Below, piece by piece: positions 1 to 4,921 of a stretch of 8,452 bases of DNA (the first letter of the stretch is position 1; the number at the start of each line of letters is the position of its first letter). Made by a program: the position numbers and the translations under genes. This DNA is from CAZMUD01 sp964569715 (GTDB taxonomy: Bacteria; Chloroflexota; Dehalococcoidia; Dehalococcoidales; UBA2162), in assembly GCA_964569715.1 (NCBI GenBank), contig CAZMUD010000049.1:1-8452 (forward strand). Direction: 5' to 3'. Below the pieces are notes generated by a model. The model was not told the DNA's origin. It did not search any database and saw only the letters and a list, made by a program, of their open reading frames with translations.

Positions 1-27
1 GAGTTCGACTCTCCCCCGCCTCCACCA
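1..27 (+). ncRNA. 3' end of a tmRNA or tRNA gene (partial, cut by left edge)
   Basis: The first bases read like the T arm and acceptor end of a tmRNA or tRNA. They show GAG, the seven-base T loop TTCGACT, then CTC, so GAG and CTC pair, and the segment ends in CGCCTCCACCA with an encoded CCA at 25-27. A CCTCCACCA end is common in bacterial tmRNA. Thirteen bases, not the usual twelve, separate the T loop from the discriminator base; the extra base lies in the C run at 13-17. The body of the gene is outside the window, so tmRNA and tRNA cannot be told apart. The minus-strand ORF that crosses this segment is probably not coding here if this call is right. Confidence 0.5.
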
Positions 28-226
28 AGCTCTCCCCCGCCTGCTTGTGCCTGATCAGCCTGATGGGAGAATACTTTAAAAGGCTCTCCCTCAGCTTGGC
101 AGGGTCGGCGTTAATATAGCGGTCATTGACACCGGGTATTTTGTCACGGGCCAGACGTATTGCTAAAAACTCGTCGCCGCTCGCTTCTCTTACCAGCGTG
201 CAGAAGCTACGCCCTCCATCAGCCAC
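1..226 (-). CDS. Partial ORF of unknown function, runs off left edge
   Basis: A minus-strand frame stays open from just after a TAG at 247-245 to the window edge. It reads protein-like, for example CTLVREASGDEFLAIRLA and NADPAKLRESLLKYSPIR. I do not recognise the family. The start is unclear. GTG at 226-224 is taken here, but it sits inside the ribosome binding site AGGAGG. The well-spaced ATG at 219-217, which overlaps the stop of the oxidoreductase gene as TGATG, opens a different frame that ends after nine codons. One extra G in the GGG at 212-214 would join that ATG to the long frame. The last nine or so codons coincide with the putative tmRNA/tRNA end, so the true C terminus is uncertain. 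It lies last in the minus-strand run. Confidence 0.4.
   Translation of the reverse strand, partial: MADGGRSFCTLVREASGDEFLAIRLARDKIPGVNDRYINADPAKLRESLLKYSPIRLIRHKQAGESLVEAGESRT
9..42. repeat. Short direct repeat, 13 bp copies 21 bp apart
   Basis: CTCTCCCCCGCCT occurs at 9-21 and again at 30-42. The first copy is inside the putative tmRNA/tRNA 3' end and the second begins three bases after its CCA. The 21-base period equals seven codons, so on the minus strand it makes a short amino acid repeat (AGESLVE, AGES). It could be a duplicated acceptor end left by an integration event, or chance similarity in a C-rich segment. Confidence 0.45.
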
Positions 227-1556
227 CTCCTGACCCAAGTTTATCTATCAACCGGTGTAAGGGGACAGCGATCTGGTCTTCCTGAACGTGGGGCGAGTAG
301 CTGCTGTCAATCTGAACCAGCTTTATTATGGGCATCTTGCAGGCAATAGCTACTGCCAACTTATCTACCGTACCAGACACTATCTCCTCGGAAATTATTT
401 GTGCCCCAACAAGAGTCTTCGTCTTCGCATCAGCGATAAGCTTATAATGCGCAGGCCTGCCATTAAACCTTTCCCTGAGCCGAGGGGTATCCACTGCAGC
501 AGAGACTGCTTCCAGCCCCTTCTCTTGCGCCTCCTTCTCCGTAAACCCAACTGCTCCTATCTGGTGACCAAACACCTTGGTGACGAACGGCATGACCGTG
601 CCTTCATACGCGAGGTGATTACCCAGGACTACATTTCTGCCTGTAATGTATCCAGTTCGGATGGCGTTGGCGGCCAGTTGATGTCGCCTCTTCGAGCCGG
701 TGACAATGTCCCAGTTTTCCATGCAGTCCCCGATGGCATAGATGTCAGGGTCGCTGGTCTGCAGGTACTCATTAACCGCTATAGCACCTGTTTCGCCAAT
801 CTCCAGCCCGGCTTTTTGAGCCAGCTCCACAGTGGGTTTAGTGCCAGTGGCGAAGAAGACGAGGTCCACGTCCACTTCCCTGTCAGAAAGAGTGATGCAC
901 TTCCTACCTCCTTTAGTAGCTATATTCTCTATCCTAGCCGGCAGTATCAGCTCTACTCCATTCTCCGTAAACACATCTTTGACTCTTTCTGACATATCCT
1001 CGTCCAGATAGCCACGCAGGATTCCTCGTCTCACCAGCAGGTAGACTTTGCCGTAGCCTCTTGCTTTGAGGGCGGCAGCTATCTCCAGCCCGATAAATCC
1101 CCCACCGACAATGGCTGCTTCAGTGGACTGGGCGACAGCATTACTCAGAGCTAAGCCGTCAGCCATATCGGTACTCAGTGAAAACTCATTTTTGCCGTCC
1201 GATGCCGGAAATGCGGGAGTGACCGGGGTGGCACCCAGAGCCAGAATCATCTTGTCGTAGCTGTACTTTTTACCATCAGCGATAATGCACTTTTCCTCTC
1301 TGACAATATCGGTAACCTCGGTATTCAGATGGATGGCTACATTTCTTTTCTCCCAGAAAGAGTTCTGCCGAAAGCCGCGAATGAGCTCATCCCAGGTAGC
1401 CACCATCCCGCCTATTACCAAAGGCATCTCGCAGGGTGGGCAGCCCAGGCTGGTCCTTTTGCTGAAAATGTCAATCTGTGCCTCTCTGTCCAGGCGGCGG
1501 ACCTGATTAGCTGCCAACGCACCACCATCACCAGTGCCAACAATACATACTTTCAT
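219..1556 (-). CDS. FAD-dependent NADH oxidase / CoA-disulfide reductase-like flavoprotein
   Basis: A 445-residue pyridine nucleotide-disulfide oxidoreductase of the NADH oxidase, CoA-disulfide reductase and polysulfide reductase group, of normal full length and cytoplasmic. The N-terminal FAD motif is GTGDGG (7-12), the NAD(P)H motif GGGFIG (151-156), and the second FAD motif DIYAIGDC (271-278). The remainder from about 320 is the dimerisation domain. The single redox cysteine of the family lies in a CxxPxxxGG context, here CEMPLVIGG with Cys42. This protein also has Cys39, giving CPPC. The start ATG is well supported by AGGAGG seven bases upstream, and it overlaps the stop of the upstream small ORF as ATGA, so the two may be coupled. 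Family knowledge allows NADH, CoA-disulfide, polysulfide or peroxide-related reactions; the sequence alone does not choose. Its place in a Fur-led run suggests a role in oxygen or sulfur redox balance (inference). Confidence 0.9.
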   Translation of the reverse strand: MKVCIVGTGDGGALAANQVRRLDREAQIDIFSKRTSLGCPPCEMPLVIGGMVATWDELIRGFRQNSFWEKRNVAIHLNTEVTDIVREEKCIIADGKKYSYDKMILALGATPVTPAFPASDGKNEFSLSTDMADGLALSNAVAQSTEAAIVGGGFIGLEIAAALKARGYGKVYLLVRRGILRGYLDEDMSERVKDVFTENGVELILPARIENIATKGGRKCITLSDREVDVDLVFFATGTKPTVELAQKAGLEIGETGAIAVNEYLQTSDPDIYAIGDCMENWDIVTGSKRRHQLAANAIRTGYITGRNVVLGNHLAYEGTVMPFVTKVFGHQIGAVGFTEKEAQEKGLEAVSAAVDTPRLRERFNGRPAHYKLIADAKTKTLVGAQIISEEIVSGTVDKLAVAIACKMPIIKLVQIDSSYSPHVQEDQIAVPLHRLIDKLGSGGG

Positions 1557-1765
1557 TTTCTACCTCCTGTCATTAGCCTGTCTCTGGGGCAAATGATAGT
1601 CTTTTTCCCCAGCATATATCGGCACCTCAAGCCAGCCCCGTAAGTCTCTTTGCCGGAGGTATTGGGGATTGCCAGTTTTGGGCAAAGAAGGCATCCTTCG
1701 TTTCCCGTGCTCTTCCCGCATTCGTTTTCCAATCCGAGAGTAACATAGCCGCTACACCTCCTCAT
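1553..1765 (-). CDS. Small Cys-rich ORF upstream of the flavoprotein
   Basis: A 70-residue ORF with six cysteines at 4, 16, 25, 28, 48 and 59, including CLLCP at 25-29 and IICP at 57-60. This could suit a small metal-binding protein, but I do not recognise a family. In its favour, its stop overlaps the next start as ATGA, the normal arrangement for coupled genes. Against it, no ribosome binding site precedes the ATG at 1765. The AGGAGG just inside the ORF lies ten bases before another ATG, at 1746-1744, which opens a 40-residue frame (MLLSDWKTN...) that could be the translated one instead. Either way the stretch probably encodes one small peptide or is a decayed gene. No membrane segment or signal peptide is visible. 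Confidence 0.35.
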   Translation of the reverse strand: MRRCSGYVTLGLENECGKSTGNEGCLLCPKLAIPNTSGKETYGAGLRCRYMLGKKTIICPRDRLMTGGRK

Positions 1766-1800
1766 CTAGCCAGGTTTATTCAGCTGCGCTTGGCTGCTAT

Positions 1801-2084
1801 TTATCTTGATTCTTGTAGTTCGACCAGCACCTGGGACAGCTGCTCATTAGCTTTTTCCATCTCTTCTGCCGCCTCTAATGTTTTATGGTAAATTGGTTCG
1901 CTCTCTGTGTTTTTGGCTTTCTCTGCCCACTTCCTGAGTTTCTCGCTATGCTGCTTGTTATCATCAGTAAGCGTCTCGGGAACCGCCTTTTCCAAACGGA
2001 AGTCTGCATTTTTATCTCATCCTCAGTCTCAGGCTCTATCAGGTTTGGCTGGACTGAAATAGAGAGAAAGGCAGAGGGTTTCAT
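1801..2084 (-). pseudogene. Small acidic helical protein split by a one-base frame shift
   Basis: Two overlapping frames read as halves of one protein of about 94 residues. The first starts at ATG 2084-2082 and looks like real protein through PNLIEPETEDEIK (residues 13-25), then turns into low-quality sequence. The second frame, one base off, continues sensibly as NADFRLEKAVPETLTDD and ends in a Glu/Lys-rich helix (AAEEMEKANEQLSQVLVELQ) with a TAA at 1803-1801. The switch falls on five A bases (minus strand, plus-strand T run 2009-2013). One more A, or a -1 slip on the AAA codon, restores a single frame. The second half alone could begin only at a TTG with no ribosome site. I do not recognise the family. 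It lies between the methyltransferase remnant and the Cys-rich ORF. It may be a real frameshift, a sequencing error, or less likely programmed slippage. Confidence 0.5.
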
Positions 2085-2122
2085 GATTCTATAAATCTCA
2101 CCTGGTAGTTATGGCTATCACT

Positions 2123-2377
2123 CTAACGATAATTTCTGCTCACATCCTCAGTCGTCGCCGTCCTTTTGCCAGCCACGATTATCGTGAATCCCGCACCGGG
2201 GAAATAGCCTTCCTTAGCCTCTTCCATATGCTGCGCCTCAATGAAGAAGATGAGGCTTCCCTCTCTATCAAACCAAGCATCATATTCCAGAGCCAGATCG
2301 TCGAAGGGAGAACTATGGCTATTGTTTCGTTTCATTCCTGCTATTCGTCGTGGAGTTTTGTAATTGGTTGACGACAT
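2123..2377 (-). pseudogene. Class I SAM methyltransferase with large internal deletion
   Basis: An 84-residue ORF with a strong ribosome site (AAGGAGGAGGG) just before its ATG, ten bases after cooT. Residues 25-41 (FDDLALEYDAWFDREGS) match the typical start of small class I SAM-dependent methyltransferases, where FDxxAxxYDxWF precedes the SAM-binding fold. Residues 55-71 (KEGYFPGAGFTIIVAGK) match the typical last strand of the same family, normally about 150-200 residues further on. The junction lies at about residues 47-51. The whole Rossmann core, including the GxGxG SAM-binding loop, is absent, so methyltransferase activity is not expected. The reading frame survives across the deletion. 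It may be a decaying gene or a translated mini-protein. That both ends belong to one family is from general knowledge of its sequences and should be verified by alignment. Confidence 0.65.
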
Positions 2378-2387
2378 CCCTCCTCCT

Positions 2388-2594
2388 TTATGAGGACTTG
2401 TCGGCTTCGCGGTGCTCATCCAGTAATATCCTGGAAGTAGCAAAATCCACTTCAACTACTCTGCCTGGTATAACCTTTTCCTCACCCAGAAGTGTTTCCA
2501 GTTCGACCCGCTCACCATGCAGTCGCATATGAGCGATGTCCTGAAGCACTGGTTCATCACCCCATTTATTTAGATATGCCTTAGCCAAACACAC
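2388..2594 (-). CDS. cooT: CooT-family small nickel-binding protein
   Basis: A 68-residue protein that begins MCLAKAYL and has the compact beta-rich pattern of the CooT family, with HGERVELETLLGEEK (26-40), GRVVEVDF (44-51) and RILLDE (55-60). CooT is an accessory protein for nickel insertion into carbon monoxide dehydrogenase. In studied members Cys2 binds Ni(II); that residue is present here. Length is normal. The start is GTG at 2594-2592, preceded by GGAGGT with about five bases of spacing; this start places the cysteine at position 2, which supports it. The gene lies 31 bp downstream of cooC in the same direction, so both are probably co-transcribed and act on the same enzyme. No CODH catalytic subunit is inside the window. 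Confidence 0.82.
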   Translation of the reverse strand: MCLAKAYLNKWGDEPVLQDIAHMRLHGERVELETLLGEEKVIPGRVVEVDFATSRILLDEHREADKSS

Positions 2595-2625
2595 TTTGCA
2601 CCTCCATTCGCTCCGGTAAGGGCGG

Positions 2626-3417
2626 CTAAATTCGTGTCATCCGGGGTGCATGCAGACCTGTCATTGAAAGGATGTTCCCCAAGACGTCTTTGATCTCCTG
2701 CATAGCTACGCCCTTCACCGGGATTCTGCCTTCTAGACTTGAACTGAAGATATCGGCGTCAAAGTAAATACACCCGACTACCTCAATGCGCCGCTTCTGT
2801 AGTTCTGCTTTCAGTCTCATAGCTATCTCTTCCGAGGGCACCTTGTTCATAACAGCCCAGACATTCTTGATGCCAATTCCTGAAGCCAGGTCGTGTATCT
2901 TCTGACCTACATTTACTGATTCCAGAGGAGGCTCGACAACAATCAGTACACTGTCGATGCTGGTCTCAACGCCCCGACCGAAATGCTCCACTCCCGCTTC
3001 CATGTCCACAATAGCCAGCTCATCTGTTTCCAGAGTGAGCTTCTTCAGAAACTCGCGACTTAATACCCCCATGGGACAGGCACAGCCCTCCAAGGACTGT
3101 AGTATTTTCCCGATAGCAACCAGCTTGAGCCCGTTCTTCTGGAGCAGATGCTGCTCAGGAATATGCGCTGTTGCGATCTGGGTCTCGCTGAGGACATTCG
3201 TGCGAGCCATCTTTTGCTTCAGACTTTTCTTGCCGCCGACAAGCTCCATGAGAGGCACAGGCGGATGGTCAAAGCCGAGCATGCGGAAAAGTCCTGTGTT
3301 TGATTCATCGGAGTCTACTACCAGCACACGGTAACCCCTCGCTTGTGCTTCATTCGCCAGCAGAGCGACTACGGTGCTTTTACCACTGCCGCCTTTACCA
3401 CAGACAGATATCTTCAT
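2626..3417 (-). CDS. cooC: CooC-type nickel-insertion ATPase (CODH/ACS maturation)
   Basis: A 263-residue MinD/SIMIBI-class P-loop ATPase, the usual size for CooC and AcsF. The deviant Walker A motif GKGGSGKST is at 7-15. VVDSDESN at 33-40 carries the switch I aspartates, and IVDMEAGVEHFGRG (136-149) is the Walker B/switch II region characteristic of the CooC group. CACP at 112-115 gives Cys112 and Cys114, the CxC pair that binds metal across the dimer interface in characterised CooC. ATP hydrolysis by the dimer drives nickel loading of the C-cluster of CO dehydrogenase. It is cytoplasmic. The ribosome site is modest (AAGGAAG, somewhat distant). An Fe-S protein gene ends 20 bp upstream and cooT follows 31 bp downstream, giving a maturation module. 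The acetyl-CoA synthase factor AcsF is the closest alternative name. Confidence 0.92.
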   Translation of the reverse strand: MKISVCGKGGSGKSTVVALLANEAQARGYRVLVVDSDESNTGLFRMLGFDHPPVPLMELVGGKKSLKQKMARTNVLSETQIATAHIPEQHLLQKNGLKLVAIGKILQSLEGCACPMGVLSREFLKKLTLETDELAIVDMEAGVEHFGRGVETSIDSVLIVVEPPLESVNVGQKIHDLASGIGIKNVWAVMNKVPSEEIAMRLKAELQKRRIEVVGCIYFDADIFSSSLEGRIPVKGVAMQEIKDVLGNILSMTGLHAPRMTRI

Positions 3418-3437
3418 CTTCTATCACACTTCCTTGC

Positions 3438-3650
3438 TTACATTCTTACTATCTTGATTGCCTTCAGGGGGCAGGCCCGAACACAGTCGCCACAACCCTG
3501 GCAGACAGATGGGTCTGTCATAGGTATCTCGTAGGGTGCCTCTTGCTTGAGCAGCTTATGAGAACATGCTAGGGCTGCTGCACAAATGCCGCTGTCGCAT
3601 TCTTCTGGATGGCACTTCTTATAATCTACTAATGCCATTTTGCTTGGCAT
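3438..3650 (-). CDS. Small ferredoxin-like protein resembling the RLI/ABCE1 Fe-S domain
   Basis: A 70-residue protein with a canonical [4Fe-4S] motif, CQGCGDCVRACP (Cys50, 53, 56, 60). A second, atypical set of cysteines precedes it at 13, 18, 23 and 29 (C-x4-C-x4-C-x5-C). The order, starting ALVDYKKCHPEEC, resembles the N-terminal Fe-S region of the archaeal/eukaryotic RNase L inhibitor (ABCE1), which begins VDYxxCxPxxC, but no ABC ATPase domain follows. The first set may hold a second cluster or another metal. It ends 20 bp before cooC, so it may supply electrons or metal during CODH maturation (inference). The first ATG is preferred because AAAGG lies upstream; the second ATG, at residue 5, has no such site. 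Length and context suggest a complete gene. Confidence 0.82.
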   Translation of the reverse strand: MPSKMALVDYKKCHPEECDSGICAAALACSHKLLKQEAPYEIPMTDPSVCQGCGDCVRACPLKAIKIVRM

Positions 3651-3705
3651 GGGTCTACCTTTCTCAGCAATCTAATTGTCGCGGGTTCAGCCTGCATTAC
3701 TAGCA

Positions 3706-3724
3706 TGCTTCCTCAAGGAAAGCA
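3706..3724 (-). other. Small hairpin in the gap before the RLI-like Fe-S gene
   Basis: TGCTTTCC, loop TTGA, GGAAGCA on the minus strand forms a seven-pair stem with one bulged T. No T run follows, so an intrinsic terminator is unlikely. It could be an RNA processing site between the flanking genes, or chance. Confidence 0.25.
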
Positions 3725-3741
3725 AAGGTCGCACTATCTAA

Positions 3742-3876
3742 CTACTTTGCTTGATTCATATTCATGGCACTCCTACAGGTCTCTTGTCCTTTGGTGCTGG
3801 GCTCTGTCGAATCTCGTCTAAGCTTCTCAGTCGCCATCCCATCACGGATACCATCTCCTAAAGGCGCATCCAGCAT
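3742..3876 (-). CDS. Doubtful 44-residue ORF or gene remnant
   Basis: This frame reads MLDAPLGDGIRDGMATEKLR and continues to SAMNMNQAK before TAG at 3744-3742. It stays open upstream of the ATG as far as PIAEIAQLPALAIGR without another good start, so the ATG may sit inside a larger, now headless reading frame. The ribosome site is poor (TTGGTAG). The amino acid mix is protein-like, but I recognise no family. It fills most of the otherwise empty gap between the 51-residue protein and the RLI-like Fe-S gene. A decayed 3' end of a former gene is as likely as a functional small protein. Confidence 0.28.
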   Translation of the reverse strand: MLDAPLGDGIRDGMATEKLRRDSTEPSTKGQETCRSAMNMNQAK

Positions 3877-3914
3877 TCTACCAATGGCTAGAGCAGGGAG
3901 CTGAGCTATTTCTG

Positions 3915-4070
3915 CTATCGGCCTCTACCTTCGGCTCTCTTTGCCTTCTCCAACTCGTCTTCTAGCTCCTCCAGTTGCTGCCACATTGATAGCGGCACGG
4001 AATGAGCTGGCCATCGAGCCTTGAGGTCAGTTATTTTCTCCTCAATCTCTCTTACTGTTTCTTTACCCAC
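3915..4070 (-). CDS. Small helical charged protein, 51 residues
   Basis: GTG at 4070-4068, nine bases after the ferredoxin stop and preceded by AGGGG at six-base spacing, opens a 51-residue frame ending in TAG at 3917-3915. It reads VREIEEKITDLKARWPAHS, then VPLSMWQQLEELEDELEKAK, with two charged amphipathic helices linked by a Pro/His turn (WPAHSVP, about residues 20-26). The pattern looks like a conserved helical hairpin or short coiled coil, not random sequence. I recall similar short proteins in anaerobe genomes but cannot assign a function. Tight spacing to the ferredoxin suggests co-translation and perhaps a partner role. No cysteines and no membrane segment are present. Confidence 0.62.
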   Translation of the reverse strand: MGKETVREIEEKITDLKARWPAHSVPLSMWQQLEELEDELEKAKRAEGRGR

Positions 4071-4079
4071 TTTCTACCC

Positions 4080-4349
4080 CTATGGCTCATAGGCAGGAGT
4101 CTCGCCGGGATGCAAGCTGCGCCATTTCTCGAGCAATTGTTCTTTACTTTCCTCGTGATCTGAATCAGGCACGCAGGCATCTACCGGGCAGACCTCAGCA
4201 CACTTTGGAGTTTCAAAGTTACCGACACATTCAGTGCACCGGTCAGCATCAATAACGTAGATATCTTCTCCCTCGGATATTGCTTCATTCTTACATTCAG
4301 CTTCACAGGCTCCACAGCTTATACAGTCATCAGTAATTTTGTATGCCAT
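4080..4349 (-). CDS. 2[4Fe-4S] ferredoxin
   Basis: An 89-residue ferredoxin of the bacterial two-cluster type. Cluster motif one is CISCGACEAEC (Cys9, 12, 15, 19); the residue after Cys19 is Lys, where Pro is usual. Motif two is Cys38-x2-Cys41-x8-Cys50-x3-Cys54-Pro, the longer spacing seen in Allochromatium/YfhL-like ferredoxins, and a further Cys lies at 59. An acidic tail (about 60-89) follows, common in this subgroup. It carries electrons at low potential in the cytoplasm. The start is supported by GGAGGA six bases before ATG. It lies between the TAG-interrupted gene and the 51-residue ORF in the minus-strand run. The redox partner cannot be named from the sequence; CODH or the nearby flavoprotein are candidates (inference). 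Confidence 0.93.
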   Translation of the reverse strand: MAYKITDDCISCGACEAECKNEAISEGEDIYVIDADRCTECVGNFETPKCAEVCPVDACVPDSDHEESKEQLLEKWRSLHPGETPAYEP

Positions 4350-4401
4350 TTACCATCCTCCATTTACTCCTCTTTTACTAAGGTGGCATGTTATGCCGGT
4401 G

Positions 4402-4695
4402 TCACATTTGTTCACCCCCTTGTCCCATATCCTCATCCTTGACCCAGATGCGGTACATCTTCTCGCCGCTCTCTTCGTAGCATTGAAATCCTCTGGAATC
4501 AGCTTCTTCTACCTTCACATTCTCTTCACCCTTCAGTTCTACAAACTGGCTAAACTAGTCCCTGAAGTGGGTGCCGCCGCCAAAGCAGACCTTTGTCCAC
4601 CTGTTGCCATTCTCGTCTACCTTCTCTCGAATCGTTTCCTCTTCAGCCATTCGTTGCTGAAGCGGATTCTCTTGGTCTGCCGCTTTGCTGCTCAT
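4402..4695 (-). pseudogene. Small protein interrupted by an in-frame TAG
   Basis: A minus-strand frame reads TIREKVDENGNRWTKVCFGG then GTHFRD, hits TAG at 4557-4555, and continues in the same frame as FSQFVELKGEENVKVEEADS, RGFQCYEESGEKMYRIWVKD, to a TGA at 4404-4402. Both sides have matching protein-like character and read as one domain. TAG is one transition from TGG, so a Trp is the likely original residue (inference). Possible starts are the ATG at 4695 (GAGG nine bases upstream), 4650, or 4746. The full product would have 97 residues from 4695, including the recoded position. I do not know a function. The gene follows the truncated thioredoxin and precedes the ferredoxin. Options are a nonsense mutation, a sequencing error, or stop readthrough. 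Pyrrolysine insertion would need pyl genes, which are not in the window. Confidence 0.6.
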
Positions 4696-4755
4696 TGGTG
4701 TGCGCCTCATATCTCTGGAAAGCCGATTTCGGGAAGGCTGGCCCATTTTCAGGTA

Positions 4756-4890
4756 TCAGCTTTCCTCTTGGTCAGCGAAAAGACACGTCGGATAGCAGGA
4801 GTGACACCACTCGGTAGTGAAGCAGGCAAATACTGGTAGTTCGCATTCCAGCACTTCTTTGTCGAAATCTCGTTCGGTAATCTCTTTCAT
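4756..4890 (-). pseudogene. Truncated thioredoxin-like protein with WCHSC motif
   Basis: A 44-residue ORF with a good ribosome site (AAAGGAGG, eight bases before ATG), 31 bp after the Fur gene. It reads like the first third of a thioredoxin: an initial helix (ITERDFDKEVLE, 4-15), a strand (LPVFACF), then FTTEWCHSCYPTC (24-36) with the redox pair CxxC at Cys29 and Cys32, followed by the start of helix 2 (LFAD). After residue 40 it ends EES and a TGA. The rest of the fold, including the cis-proline loop, is missing, so it should not fold as a normal thioredoxin. The bases after the stop lead straight into the next small gene, so a deletion probably removed the 3' part. It may still be translated. 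Confidence 0.65.
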
Positions 4891-4921
4891 AGCTCCACCC
4901 TCCTTTCCACGGTCATGGAGG

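Noticed and set aside
288..992. Long plus-strand ORF of 234 codons
   Set aside because: It lies wholly antisense to the flavoprotein, which has clear FAD/NAD motifs; the plus-strand translation has no recognisable domain.
2957..3334. Plus-strand ORF of 125 codons
   Set aside because: Antisense shadow of cooC, Ser/Pro-rich composition typical of the wrong strand.
4555..4557. Pyrrolysine codon
   Set aside because: No PYLIS-type evidence or pyl gene in the window, and the gene is not a methylamine methyltransferase; a TGG to TAG change is simpler.
4339..4839. Plus-strand ORF of 166 codons with Leu/Phe-rich stretches that could look like membrane segments
   Set aside because: It is antisense to the ferredoxin start, the TAG-interrupted gene and the thioredoxin remnant. 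The hydrophobicity comes from the complement of Glu/Lys codons, and no ribosome site precedes it.
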